NCBI GenBank assembly: GCA_036571765.1 | Contig: BROE01000023.1 | Coordinates: 3,493,490-3,557,489, forward strand | Direction: 5' to 3' | Source: Plecoglossus altivelis | Lineage: Eukaryota; Chordata; Actinopteri; Osmeriformes; Plecoglossidae | Length of the DNA: 64,000 bases | Shown: positions 1 through 32,529 of the stretch, piece after piece | Position numbering within the stretch: the first letter of the stretch is position 1 | Layout of the letters: the number at the start of each line of letters is the position of its first letter | Notes under the pieces: generated by a model | The model's database searches: none | What the model was told of the DNA's origin: nothing | What the model saw: the letters and a program-made list of their open reading frames with translations, nothing else | Position numbers and translations under genes: made by a program

Positions 1-37
1 AGGTAGCTGGTTCTCACGCGACTACTTGGGAACCTAC

Positions 38-51
38 GTTACCTTGGCAAC
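38..51. promoter_or_regulatory. Perfect RFX X-box-like motif
   Basis: GTTACCTTGGCAAC fits the consensus GTNRCC-N(0-3)-RGYAAC with a 2-base spacer and no mismatch. X-boxes bind RFX factors in promoters of ciliary genes. The gene it would serve, if any, lies outside the window or is the small minus-strand frame at 1016-1447. The motif is seen directly; its function is inferred. Confidence 0.35.
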
Positions 52-1015
52 GAGCCAACACCTGGTGTTAATTTAGAGCTGTGTCATGGTAAATAATTTG
101 AATAAATCATTTGCATATAGTAGGCTAGATAGGCTAATTACACTGAAGAAAATCGTTTGGTAAATATTGGGATAATTATACACTGTATATATTTATATAA
201 GCTAAAGCTAAATATCGTTGTGCAATGCAGTCAGTCGAGAGAATAGTTCCACACTTTAGAGCTACAACCATGTGCGTCAACCATGTGATTTCTTTAGCCT
301 ACAACTTTCAGCGTTTCATTAAATAGCCGTAAAGCTTTCAAGCTCCATATAGAAAAAGCAGTATGCCCAGCCTTGTGTACCCCCATGTGTTAAGGAATGT
401 TTTCCCTTTTTTTCACTGCCTCACTGATAAATCGTGTCCCCTGCCTTAGCCTACTGGACTATATTCTTTAGAACAAGATTGTTTTATTATTCACATCTAG
501 AAGGTAAACTAAAAGCATTTATGCCTGAAAACAAGTACTGTTCGCACCGCTGACAAAATTGATAAACACCATCATCATATCAGCATTACCATTACAGCCA
601 AAATATAGTGTAACGTGCAGGCCTTAAATATATATTGACACACAAAAAAAAGGCTGCAATTTCAGAGGAATATGAAAAAGGAGACCATTCATTCAAGCTA
701 TTTTCCAAACTTGGATCAAGCATTAAAAGTGTATTCCGCCTATGGATGCTGGTCATCCATAAATCAAGTTGGTTGGAGCTCAAGTACGAATGATCCCATC
801 ACTAAGTTGTCTATAATCACACGTATTCATTTAGCAGATAATCTCATCCAAAGCAAGGCACAAAAGGTGCATGTAGTAAGTGGTCAAACAAGTTCAACTG
901 ATAGGCTAATCAGGTACTAGAAGAGCACAGATTTAACAGTATTACAGGGGTCTGAACCAAAGAACGGCCTGTTACTTGGTACCATGCGTGCCTGCTTTTA
1001 TTAGATACACTCAGT

Positions 1016-1447
1016 TCAGTCTTCAATAGGAAATGTGAGTTTGTGGCTTTTGAGGAGGTTATCACAGTCTGGTATTGTAAGGTTATCCAGTTGCAACATG
1101 TTGACGTTGCATTTACTATTGACGAGCCCCCTTTTTGGAGAGCCATCTTTCACCATTTGTCCTGCCAGAATTGAGTTCCACAAAGCAGAGGGAGTTGCTT
1201 TCATGCCGCGGCGTCGCTTTGCTCTCCCCCTCGTTTTATCTGGCGCGCTTTCGCCACGCATCGGTTGTAACCTTTTCATTTGTGGTCGAGTGGCTCGATG
1301 TTGCGCGTGTTCCTCCACACGCAAACTGTTCAAAGATTCAATTGACTGGCTCGAGTAATAGAAAGTAAAATCGACACGGTTTTTTGTTTCCCCCTTCTCT
1401 TCTGTCCGCCGCGTGTTCACAGAGAAAACCTCTGATGTGAGGTTCAA
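1016..1447 (-). CDS. Hypothetical 143-aa frame in a CpG-rich patch
   Basis: This is an uninterrupted minus-strand frame of 143 codons. It begins MNLTSEVFSV, has a basic middle (RGRAKRRRG) and ends LTFPIED. I do not recognise the family. Three things favour a gene: the local CpG-rich composition around 1200-1400, the length of the frame, and an X-box-like site with one mismatch at 1557-1570, about 110 bases upstream of the ATG. Against it, there are no known domains and the opposite strand is also open for 107 codons, as GC-rich DNA often is. It could be a small intronless gene, one exon of a longer gene, or chance. Confidence 0.25.
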   Translation of the reverse strand: MNLTSEVFSVNTRRTEEKGETKNRVDFTFYYSSQSIESLNSLRVEEHAQHRATRPQMKRLQPMRGESAPDKTRGRAKRRRGMKATPSALWNSILAGQMVKDGSPKRGLVNSKCNVNMLQLDNLTIPDCDNLLKSHKLTFPIED

Positions 1448-1556
1448 TGCATGGTTAATTTGCTAGACGTCAGTAACACACCCCTGTCACACGTGCGGTT
1501 AATAGATGTTGTTTGAAATGTCCACATGTCCTTCCAACGTCACAATCAAATGCTCG

Positions 1557-1570
1557 ATTACCATAGTAAC
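1557..1570. promoter_or_regulatory. X-box-like motif, one mismatch
   Basis: ATTACCATAGTAAC matches the RFX X-box consensus except for the first base. It lies about 110 bases upstream of the minus-strand 143-codon frame. Confidence 0.25.
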
Positions 1571-2302
1571 CCAGGTAGTCATCTATATGCAAGTGTGTTG
1601 TCAAGACAGCACGTTTACCTAAAAAGCGGTTCTGGATGACAATGAAGAATAAAGTATGCTCAGATCTCGGGGGCCCGGATGCAGAAACAGGGAGGTCATG
1701 ATGCACAGAGAAGGCTCCATCTCTTATCTCTCCCTCCTTATCAGATATAATCTGTTCTCCACTGTAGATTGAATTAAAGATTGCGAAACAGCATTCATTT
1801 GCGCAGCACCATAGGAAGGCCAACAGCACCATAGAAAGGGACACATCACATGTGTCACCAGCCAAATGTAGCTAAATATATGGAATAGTTCCTTCATCTT
1901 CTGGGTCTACAGGATGTTCCTCCCCCCTCTGGCCCCTCACGCTCCAGCGTCACCCCCCGGCATCAGCTGGCTGTGATCTCATACAATTTCCCCCGGTCTC
2001 CTTGAGTAAAACAAATCAAAGCTGTCCAGGGAATCAAATCGACAGGCAGATTATTCCAAGTGACAACGTAACAATTATGTGGTTGATTTGTTCAGTGTGG
2101 GTACATTTCCAGAAGACAAACACACACAGATGAGATGACACCGTTGCTCAAGGTGGCAGGTCAGGCCTCACCTATCAATCCCAGTGCGTGACAATATACA
2201 ACGTTAGATTGAAGCAAACATTGTTATTTTCCGCATGTGTGAACGTTTTGCTTATTCCTGCACAGACTTTTGGTTTCAGTTGTGAGCATGAGAGGGGCGG
2301 GT

Positions 2303-2337
<35 letters not shown>
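2303..2337. repeat. Poly(G) tract, 35 bases
   Basis: This is an uninterrupted run of about 35 G. It is the longest of several G/C homopolymers in the window and its exact length is probably unreliable. Confidence 0.8.
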
Positions 2338-2338
<1 letters not shown>

Positions 2339-4926
2339 TTAACTCTGGCAGACTATTTTAGACGTGCAGTCTTCAAATCACCACCCCCTATGGTCCATCC
2401 ATCAAACATAACCCTATGGTTCATGCATATACCATATCACAGAAAAGACTAGCAACTGGCTAGCAACTGTCATAGATGGTGTGATTGAATTGTTCCATTG
2501 CACTGTCACCAGAGGGGCTATTACTTCAAATTAGCATACAAATTCAAACCAGGACAGATGGATTTGTCACATTCCAGGCACCATCTTCCTGCGAGATTGG
2601 CTGCGCTTGTGCTGCGTGAAGATAAGACACCTGTCTGGGTTGTGATCGGGGACGGCTGGCGCAGGATGGTCAGGGGCTTCCTGGGTAGAGGGGTTTACGA
2701 AACGCTGAGGTGTTTCCGCAATGAACGCCCCCCTCCCACCGTTGGGCGAAGGAAGCCTGCTTCCTGCTCGCCGCAGGTAGCTTGGAAATAAGAGCAGTTT
2801 ACGATTCAAACTGCCAATTCACACTCCTGTTGGCCACTGGTACTGCCCTCAGGCCTGTTGTTTGCCCCGAAAATACCGTGGTTTCCATGATCCATGCTAA
2901 AAGTAAAGTACTGTCGTTAACTAAGAAAAGATGGTCGGATCAGCAAAAATGGGGAACGTCATCTGAGTTTTCCCCTGATGGAGGTTTTTGGCAGCGATGA
3001 TCATTATCAAGTCCTCTTCGCCATCCTGAGCTCGTCTTATCCTGCGTAGCCGCCTCAATACAAAGCAGCCTTCGCTTCAGCTTAAAGGAGAATCCTTCTT
3101 TTGCCTTTCAGTGACAGCACAGGACCTTGTGGGAAACTTGGCGAGTCTACTTTCAGGATCGGGCTAAACAAAACATAAATATGGGTAAACATGTCATGCT
3201 TTCACTGTGCGCCATTAGCCACTTGCTAATAAAATGTAACTTAAAAAAATACAGATTTTCTTTTGTAATTACGTGGAGTGGATCAATGGCAAATATTGAG
3301 CATGAAAAATGCCTGTACCCTCAGATCAATTCCATATAATTTCCTGATCAGCTCAACCTAATGGGATTTCTATTGGCTTCAGTTATGAATGCTATTCTCT
3401 CCGGCACAATTTCATGGATACATTTAGATTTATGTGCCATCTAAAGGCGTCTGCGGTACAAAAAAACGGCTCCCCAACAATCCAAGCAGTTCAAAACAAG
3501 GATCCCCTCATGTCTCTGCATAGGGAATGAGCTGTAGCCTAGATTTCATATCATCCTGTAATACTACTGCCAGCAGTTTTTTCCCTCCTCCATTTCTCTC
3601 CTTAGTACTTCTGACTCTAAAAACACTTTAACTGCCCCACCTCTCGTAGTGATGTGCCTTTGAAAATGTGCGATCAGGGAGCACGTGCTGACTCGGGGCG
3701 CTTTTGAAGCTGTCGCGTCTTCCCAGTGTGTCTCAGTGTATTCTGGAGCCCTCCAACACCTCCCGACTATACAGCAGCAGAAGAGACGGCTCCTCAGGCA
3801 TCAGGATGAACTATGTTCTTCCCATGGTTACATAAACATTCACTATATATAGCTCACGCAACTGTTTCAGTTCGCCAGATTTGCACATTACAGGAGCTGT
3901 TTTGTGTAAATTCAAATAATTGTGGGAAGCTTTGTACCTGAACAGGAACAATGTCACTAGGGAGATAATGCAAAATAATTCACCCAGCGAACATGAAACA
4001 CCGTTGGAAAATAAGCATTACATCTTAGAAATACTGCCTCCAGCTACAGACTATTTTAAAACCGAACCCACTGAGGGATTGTGAACAACCACACTTCCTA
4101 TAACTGTCAGCGGGCTTTAACACTGAATATCAGATTTTATAGAAGTCGCCAAACCTCAGCCAACCCAATCATGGACGCATGCTGTGAATCAGCCACCGCA
4201 AAAAGCCCCCCCAGGGAGCCTGCAGGGCTGGAAGAACCCTGCATGCTCCCCCAGTTGGGATGCCGTAGCGTGGGACCTGGGCCGACCTGAGCCTGGGGGA
4301 CCTCCTCTTCCACGGCTGTCCTCAGGGGTCCTACGGTCCAAACTTCCTTTGCTCCACGCTCCGCTTCACAGAGCCGGACTGATTTGGGCTGCTGACCCAT
4401 GGAATGAGCGGGGAGCTTCCTCTAGACACACTTCCTCCAGGGTTCATCCAACTTTCAGAAGCGCTGCCTAGTTAGACAATCTGACATCTACGCGGTAAAG
4501 TTTCATGTTGCGGACAAAGTTGCCAAAGTGGAGGAACTTTTGAAGGACACCGTGGCACCTAACCGAAATGATGAACTTGGGGGCATTGTTGTAAGATTTG
4601 TCATCAGCACTGTGCTCCCACCTTCAGCCTCAGGACAGCATGTACGAAGGCAGAAGGCAGCTCTGAAACAGATGTGTAGCGTGTTGTCTACAGCTCACTA
4701 GGGTTCACTTCTACTGGCCAGGCACCCACACAGATGAACCAGTACCTCTTACAAACACCCTTTTGCAGAACTAAAAGATTTTTTTTTTAAGAACAAGACT
4801 GGTATTTCACTGAGTTCAAGTGAACACTTTGTTTCATGTGGAATACTATTTGGGACAAAGAGCATTCTATGAAGCACGGATCCACGTAGTGAACATGAAC
4901 AAGTGTTTTATATCAAAGTCAGACGC

Positions 4927-4932
4927 TTTATT
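4927..4932 (-). terminator. Likely polyadenylation signal of DHX15
   Basis: TTTATT on the plus strand is AATAAA on the minus strand, about 560 bases past the DHX15 stop codon. A 3'UTR running from 5493 to about 4910 would be normal. Confidence 0.5.
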
Positions 4933-5493
4933 CAGGTAATTTCACTGTGCTTCCAGGAGACTGAGCCAGCGCGCTGTTACAATGGGATTCCTTCCGCTTG
5001 GTTCCTTAATAATACAACCAGTCCCTCCAAGGGCCCTAAGAACAACTACAAATCTTTAACAATCCAGGACCCTCCCTCCCTCCCCCCCTCCCCCCCACAC
5101 CCTCAAAAGTGTGACAAAGACCATCAACTGGCATAACTCCACAAGTCCTCTTCCAGGTTTTCTAAAATCGACACAGGCTTTGTCCGTCTACATTTGAAAT
5201 CATTTTTTGAGAGTAACTCTCACATTTACATTATTGGTCATGCTTGACATGGTCAATGGACAAGGCGATCATTGTTTCCCCATTCCAACTTGTTTAGCGT
5301 TAGTAGCAACGATTTGTTTTAAAAATGACCGGTGATTCGAAACATGAATACAAAACAAGCAGGAAAAACAAAATAAAGTATGACAGAATACTGACAACGA
5401 CACAGAAATACAAATATCGAACGCTTGTTTGAAAAGAAGTCCCATCCGCTTTGTATAAATAATAAGGATGCCATTGTTCCGCCGCGTGTCCGC

Positions 5494-25096
<19,603 letters not shown>

Positions 25097-28000
25097 TGTT
25101 ATCCTTACTGTGTACAGTAGTGTAATAACAGAGGATGCAATTTAGTTTAGACCGAGCCTTGTCGAGCCTGGTCGAGACTTGACCGTCAAATAACGGATAA
25201 GCACTCGTGTTTTAGCGCACGGAACGCTGCGCTACTACAACCCCTCTGGGCTATGCAAAAGGCTAGTTCGCCGACTTGCTGTGTTGATGCGCCATCATCA
25301 GAGTGATCAGCCGGGCTTCCACCAAGGCTGTCCTCGGAAATTGATTTCAATTGGAATAAAATGCACCTAGTGTGCGACACAAAGTTAAGAGACAAAATGT
25401 TAGGGATATTAGATGCAATTAATACTCGTCGTGAACGTTTTAAACACATTTGTTTATAAAATATGGATAATGAGAATACCTTTATTTGAATTTTTTTTTG
25501 TTTTTACAGTCGATATAATGTCACATTACTACCAACTGTCAAGAGAGATTACGTTCCTTAACCAGCCTAGGTATAACATCAAGCGATTGGGTAATGTCCA
25601 AAATGGCAAAATATTGTAAACTAAGCACTAGAAGAGGGTTACACTTCACTGCCAACAAAGGAACTGTCAAATGCATCAGAATTTGACCAACTATCCCCTG
25701 GATTACAGGCGCTACCTTCATGTTTATAACGTCTGTTTGCACTGAGTAACAAACGTGAATGATAATACATTGTCCAATGCAAGTCTGACATTACGGATGA
25801 TGTAAGAAACCCAATATGCTGGCTAGATGTAGCATGATCTTATCTGTGTACCTGCCTTGCTTTGCACTGACTTACACCGTCTTGCTAAAACAGAAGATCG
25901 GAATGTTGTGAAGGACTCAAATAAACGCTACAGCTAAATCGCTATTATGTTTGACAACCAGGGTATCGATCAGAAAGACAGTCTTTCTGTCCGAATCCTA
26001 AAAACAAATTTGAACTGAACCTCCTTCTGGATGTAGGGAGGCATGAAGTATCTGGTTTGAGCAGTGAACCCCGCTGTGTCAGTAGAATGAGCCATTCCAC
26101 TCTGTGAGTCCAGCCTGGATGGTGCAGCTGGAAGGAGCCCTCCTGCAGAGTTGGGCTCCTCTCTAAGAATGGCCCTGAAGATGGCCCTTCTCTTAAGATG
26201 ACACAAATGGTGAGGTGAATGATGTTGATAACAAATCACAACTGACAGAATAGAATAGAATAGTAGTAATGGACCCTAAAGGAAGTTTGTGTTAAACAAA
26301 TTGTATACCTAAGTGGAAAACTGGATTGACAGACCTACTTGACACATTCAAAGCTTAATGCTACCCCCTCAAAATAATCCGAAATAGAAACCTTATAAGA
26401 TATCGAAATCAGCGAGAGGGGGTAGCATGCCTATGCAGTGGCTGCCGTCCACATTCGTAGTCACCCCAGACATGAAGTAAAAGCATTCGCAGCTCTTCTA
26501 GCAACTTCCCCGTCTTTCATCTGCCGTTATCACGTACAAAGCAGAAGGACTGAGAATGACCTCATTACCATCCAGGACAAGTCCACCCAACCGTAGCTCC
26601 CCTGCTGGTCAAGCACGTGGCATTAGTTCTTGCTACCCCACTGCAGATATCAGCAGGTCCTGTCTGTCTTCTCTTATCGCCTCTGCCCACCATCTCTTAT
26701 CTTAATAGAGATCTGACTGTACACCTGCTGTGCGCTGACCTCTGCCGTGGCCCCTTCTCCTTATCGCCCGCCCACCACCCCCTGCATCCTCCTCCTCCGT
26801 CGGCTCCAGCTCGGCTCCTGGGGGGGGGAGGGGGGNNNNNNNNNNNNNCCCCCCCCCTCACTTAAATTCATTTGACATAAACACATCAAATGATGAAACT
26901 TGACTCACATGTAATTGTAACATGATTTGCGTTAAGACAGAGATTAACAAGAGCAGCAACAGTATGTGTCCAGGATTAGGATTATTGAGGCTACTTCACA
27001 TGAAGTAGGAAATATGCACAGTACAGGCCACTCCCGACATAATGTACATATTACACAATCGTACATAATATTCTCACAACTGCTGGAATCAAGTCAAACA
27101 ACCCCAGACTGAGCTTTGTTTTCCTCAGTTCCGATTCTGAGAGCCCTGTCAGCCATCCTATCAGATGGCAGTGAGAGTTGCACTTTTTGAATCACACCAC
27201 CAGGTAACTTGGCTTTCAGGTTGCGCTGCACCCTCCCCTTCCTACACTTCCCGGGTCCCCTGGCACAGCTCAAGAAGCAGTGAGCATGCAGGAGCCGTCA
27301 GCCATTGGCCACTGCCGACAGGGCATTTGGCTGGCAAAGTAATTAACCTGGTGGATTGGTGGTTGGCGTGGAAACTGCTGGCTCGCTGTTGCTCCCGCCT
27401 CTGTATTGATGGGGTGTTGTATCCTGCCACATGCAGCTGCCTCACTCCCTTCAACTGCTCCAGTCAGCAGGCCTGCTGGGACCCGTATGGGCTGGTGCAT
27501 TCGTCCAGAGTTGGCGCATGTAGGGCTGGGCTGAAGAGGGAAGTAAGTCACCATTACTGGCTCAGAACTGATGTGGGTGTTTGACTAGAGCAGCCAGCAT
27601 CACCGGATCTGCACATGAAAGCTTCCACGTCCTCCGTGTCTGTCTCGCTATCGCTGTCAGGCAGACAGGATGGAGGTTTGGTTATTAGAAGCACACGGAC
27701 TTCCCCTTCAGCTCTACTCATAAGGGGAAACAGCTACGGTCTAATCAACTCTTGACCACCTAAGACACCACAACCAATCAGATGCTCCGAGGAGATCCAG
27801 TTAGAGGAAGAGGAGGAAAGTGACTGGTCCTGTACAATGTATTAATCTTCCAAATGAATCAATCGTTTGATCAATGGTTGCATACCATGTATTTGTACTA
27901 TATTTGCACCTTCAACCTACACTAGAATGACTGCAGAGCTTCGGAGTTCCCGGAGCTGTTCAGTGTGCCAGGGTTCTGGCCAGTTTGGATGACTGGCACA

Positions 28001-28734
28001 CGGGGCATATGCCATACCCTGTCCCTCAATAGCTTGTAAGAGAGAGCAAACCACACACACTGGCACACACACGCGTACGCACGCACACACACACACACCG
28101 ACACAAACACTGACACAGTTCAAAAACTCCTGAACAGGAGTTGAAACACGATGAAGAAGCACACCATCAATCCAAAGTTGGCTGGACCCCTACGCATGTC
28201 GCCACAGCCCAGGGTGCCACATCTTCTCACTGTTTCATTAGCGTAAATCCCATCTGTTTATAAAGTCATCAGATTCCTGGAAACGCCTCGCCAGTGTGCC
28301 ATATCAGCTGCCTGGCGCCGTGCCCACTGCTGCCTGGGTTGTTGTTTTTCCCCTCCATTTTGTGTCAAAGATTAAAAATAGCGAGCGGCGTTCTGCAGAA
28401 TAAGCAGTTTGTGAATTCTGGCTTTGATGGTATGTTATCCTGGAGAGGCCAGCTGTCACCTGGGTCTTAGAAGGAGAGGACACACAACAGACACGCAAAA
28501 CTGCAGTGGGGTGAGACTTTGGCCTCAACACAAGCCTGAGTGTATGTGTGTGTGTGTGTGTATCAGAGAGTGTTTGTGTGGTGTGTGGGAGGGAGGGAGG
28601 GAGGTGGCACTAGTTTTATTTACGGAACTGTTTGGGAAAGATTATAAGCCAGCATTAGAGATGTTTTTGCTGACTAATCAGTCGTCATCCATATCGGTTT
28701 TAAATTGAAACTCATTTCAAATCACATCAAGGTG
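25097..28734. other. Intergenic region between DHX15 and CCDC149
   Basis: This contains the presumed DHX15 promoter, an assembly gap and CA repeats near 28050-28100. Human has SOD3 between these two genes; I see no copper/zinc superoxide dismutase frame here on either strand. A 139-codon plus-strand frame at 27165-27584 has no recognisable domain. Confidence 0.55.
26836..26848. other. Assembly gap (13 N) between G and C runs
   Basis: Thirteen N follow a G-rich run and precede a C-rich run. The join is probably a low-confidence closure across a homopolymer, and sequence may be missing. Confidence 0.95.
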
Positions 28735-28740
28735 TTTATT
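28735..28740 (-). terminator. Possible polyadenylation signal of CCDC149
   Basis: AATAAA on the minus strand, about 320 bases past the CCDC149 stop codon. Confidence 0.35.
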
Positions 28741-29057
28741 TCTGTGTATAAGGCACATGCAGTCACAAGATAATATCTACTGTCAATTCCAAAGAATTTG
28801 GTCCATTAACTAATTGGTAGAATGCACACATACACAACCCGGTCAACAGCACGATCATATAATTCAGTCTGGTGCCTGTTGGTTAATTAACCTTACAGGC
28901 AAATGAACAGTACTCTGAAAAGGTGTCTTTCTGCCTGGAAGAGAATTGCCATGAGTTCTGAAGCGGTCTATGTATTGTCAGAGGTTTCCTAGATAACTCC
29001 AGTGCAACCATTGGTCAGTAGGTGCCTCTCCCCTATCCAGCTCTTTGGGGTTGCCAA

Positions 29058-31128
29058 CTACGCCAAACTGTCGCTATGGAAATTTTGTTCCGGGTGACAA
29101 TAAAGGTCCCATCCCGCTGTTCTGTTCACATCTGCAGGCTTGATTATGGAGGCGGAGTCTGGAGCCTCTGCTGTTGCAGGGATGACGTCTGACTCCTCCT
29201 CCTGGGAATGACAGGACAGAATAGCTGTGTCTGGGGAGGGCTCTGCAGATTCCAGGGCTGTGTCAGCTGGTTCCAGTGTGAGGCCCGTTTCTGCTGGGTC
29301 AAGTGTAAGAGCTGTGTCTGGGGACGGCTCTGCTGGTTCCAGTGCGAAGGTTATGTCTGCTTGTCCCAGTGTTAGGGGTGTGTCTGGGGAGAGCTTTCCT
29401 GGTTCCAGGGCTGTGTCTGCCGGTTCTAGTGTGAGGGCCGTGTCTGCTTGTTCCAGTGTGAGGGCTGTGTCTGGGGAGGTCTCTGCTGGTTCCAGTGTGC
29501 GGGCTGTGTCTGGGGAGGTCTCTGCTGGTTCCAGTGTGAGGGCTGCGTCTGAGCAGGGTTCTGCTGGTTCCAATGAGAGGGCTGTGTCTGAGCAGGGCTC
29601 CGCTGGTTTCAGTGTGAGCCAGAGGTTGACTGAGGTAGCCTCAAGATGATCATCCAGAGCCAGGGCCGCCTCCTCCCCCTCCTCCACTGTTGAACCCAGA
29701 TCTTCATCAATGACTCCCTCCACCTCATGCCCCTCCTCCTCGACAGGACTCCTCCCCTGTGCAAGCTCTGCAGCCACCTGCTTCCCCGTGACCAACGAAG
29801 TCTCAACCCCTCTCCTGTCAATCACACAGGCGCCGCCGAATTCCACCCCTCGGCCGGACTCCAGGGTGTCAGGTAGGACAGGTGCGCCCTTGCTGCCAGC
29901 ACCATCTGCTCCGATGTCATCCCCGGCTACATTCCGTTCCCACGGCGACCCTCCCGAGCACCCCGTGGCTCTGTCCTCTGATTGGACTGAGAGAAGTCAA
30001 GACAAAAAGGTAAAGGTGAGAGGTTGAGATGAGCAACAACAAGCCCCCCCCCCCCCCCCCCCACACACACACACATACAAAAATACACACCCCAACCAAC
30101 TGTTTATCTTGCCTGCTTGAGTGCTCTTAGATTGTGTAATCTATTGCTGCAATCTAATGCATTAGATTACAGCAGCTCTCATCATTACACTAAATGTAAT
30201 CTAGACTTCTAAATTAAAATAAAAAAAGATCAAAAGACTGCATTACAAGACTTTTCCCATTTCTACGGAGTGGGCCCGATGCATCAATAAGGAAAGTTAT
30301 TTCAATTACTTATGTGACTGACTGGTGAGCTTCCATGGCAACACGCTAAAAATAGTTCCACAGGCACAGACGGGAGCGTGACGGCCCGTATCCACAACGA
30401 TGGCAACAGCTTAGTTCCCCTCCCCTCCAAAATATGCTCTCATTTAGAGGATTACTGACCCATATTTGCAAATGTGCAGCCAAAAAGGTTAAAGACTGCA
30501 TGCAGAGTACCCTCGTTCCCCCACACAGAGAGAGAGAAAATATTGTTTTACCCGCCAAGCATACATATTTATGTGGGGCTCTCCTTAAAAAGAAGAAGAA
30601 AAAAAAGACAGTTTTTTGAATGTCAGAAGGCGAGAATTTGCTAGCATTTCCAAAATGCCATGGCATTTGAAGATCCATGGGTACTTATCCATCAGCACCA
30701 ATGAGAGGCCAGGCGGCCGAGAGGAGGGGAAGAGGACTGGGTGAAGAAGGTGTGGGAGGGGTCTAGGTGGCGGTTGGTTAGACTGTGCGCTAGCTAATTA
30801 CAGCTTTTATGTGGTTGGCCAGGGGGCCACAGTCAGTGAACGGGAAAAGTTACACACAATTACACACTCACCTCTGTGTGTCGGTGCTGGCGGCTGAGCG
30901 AGGGGCCGGGGGGGCCCCTGTGGGAGGCCCTGTGGGAGGCCCTGTGGGAGGCCCTGTGGGGGGCCCTGTGGGGGGGCTGGGGTTAGAAGCTCCACATGCT
31001 CACTCAGCGTAATGACATCACGCCCTCCTGATCCGGTTCCCCGAAAGAAGAACATTTGGGAAAGTTACTTCTCAAACAAAGTTCTTGTCCTGTTCACACA
31101 AACACATGCATACGTGTGTGGGGGCGCG

Positions 31129-31169
<41 letters not shown>

Positions 31170-32257
31170 CTTCACAGACTACAATGAGATACAAGGATGG
31201 CTTTCTATAGTGTCACTTCAAGCTGGATGAAGTCTATACGATCTGTTAGTACGGTTCCAAAACACTATAGCCACCATTTGAAAGTGAAAACTGTTATCCA
31301 GTTATGAAAGCCTTACTAGTATAGCAAATGTCATTATTACTAATGAACACTATCTGGTAAGATAATAAAACCAAATTCTGTAGATGAAAATCAGTCCTCA
31401 TCAAGAAGTTCTGAGAGGTTCAAAAGTCAGAAGGCGTCACAATCTTTTCAAATGGATTTAGTGTTTTGTAATGAAACGCATATCAACACACAAGAGAAAC
31501 CTGCGTGCACACACACCCACACATACCCCTCCAAACACACACAGGGCTGTGTTCACAGGAAGTGGCTGCAGTCCCTCTCATCTGTCTTCATTAGTGATGG
31601 CTGCACGCCTCCTGGGCTCACGCCATATGCTACTCACAGACGACCATGCACTATATAGCGGGCTCCGCACACACAGTACCACACAAACGGGTCAATGTAA
31701 ATATGGATGGCGTGGAATTTTGATTGACAGCTGACAGCACATCAACCCATGTTATGGGTAATGCTAGGTGCTACTCCGAATCACCTTCAGGACACTAGAA
31801 TTTGGAACGCATTCCTTTTTTGGATGACACACATGACTCTTTTTGCCCTAGCAGGGAAGAAGTCCTACCCACTGCCCACCTGTAGTCCGCTCTGCATCCT
31901 CAGGGGTGGTGAGGGGGTTCGTTTTGAATCACAGCCCAGCGCCACTGCTCCTGGAGTCAGGTGGTCAACGTCAAGCCTGCTAATGCTAGTTTTGACTGGA
32001 CTCTTTCAAACTACTTCTACGCTCTTTCAGGCAGGCCTAACCTCTAGACTAGAGCCAGCTAATGGAAGTTAACCATCTGTAAGGGGGGTTTGAAGGATAT
32101 TGTGCATCTGTGAGATAACTTGTAGGAGGTTGTATATCTATTAAATAGATCCTGGGTGGGTTTGTGGGAGTGTGTGAATGTTAAAAGGTCCCTGGTTGTG
32201 TGTGTGTGCGTGTTAGAGGGTTCCTGTGTGTGTGTGTGTGTGTGTGTTAGAGGGTTC

Positions 32258-32299
<42 letters not shown>

Positions 32300-32324
32300 T
32301 GTGTGTGTGTGTGTTAGAGGGTTC

Positions 32325-32361
<37 letters not shown>

Positions 32362-32484
32362 TGTGTGTGTATTAGAGGGCTCCAGTGTGTGTGAGTGTGT
32401 GTGTGTGTGTGTTAGAGGGTTCCAGTCTGTGTGTGTGTGTGTGTGTTAGAGGCTTCCTGGGTGTGTGTGTGTTAGAGGGTTCCA

Positions 32485-32529
<45 letters not shown>

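Larger units (their letters stand above)
1..4926. other. Left flank, no confident gene
   Basis: This stretch lies beyond the 3' end of DHX15. I find no chain of exons matching a known family. It holds a perfect RFX X-box-like sequence at 38-51, a CpG-rich patch near 1200-1400 containing a 143-codon minus-strand frame, a 35-base poly(G) at 2303-2337, and otherwise AT-rich unique-looking sequence. Confidence 0.6.

Noticed and set aside
27165..27584. 139-codon plus-strand frame near the gap
   Set aside because: Rich in Ser, Trp and Cys with no domain; the minus strand is equally open. No evidence of a gene or a transposon.
29227..29649. 140-codon plus-strand Ser/Gly/Val-rich frame
   Set aside because: It is the mirror of the CCDC149 coding repeat on the minus strand.
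32280..32360. Telomere-like TTAGAGGG within the TG array
   Set aside because: The unit is not TTAGGG and occurs only as the spacer of the TG minisatellite, so it is not an interstitial telomere.
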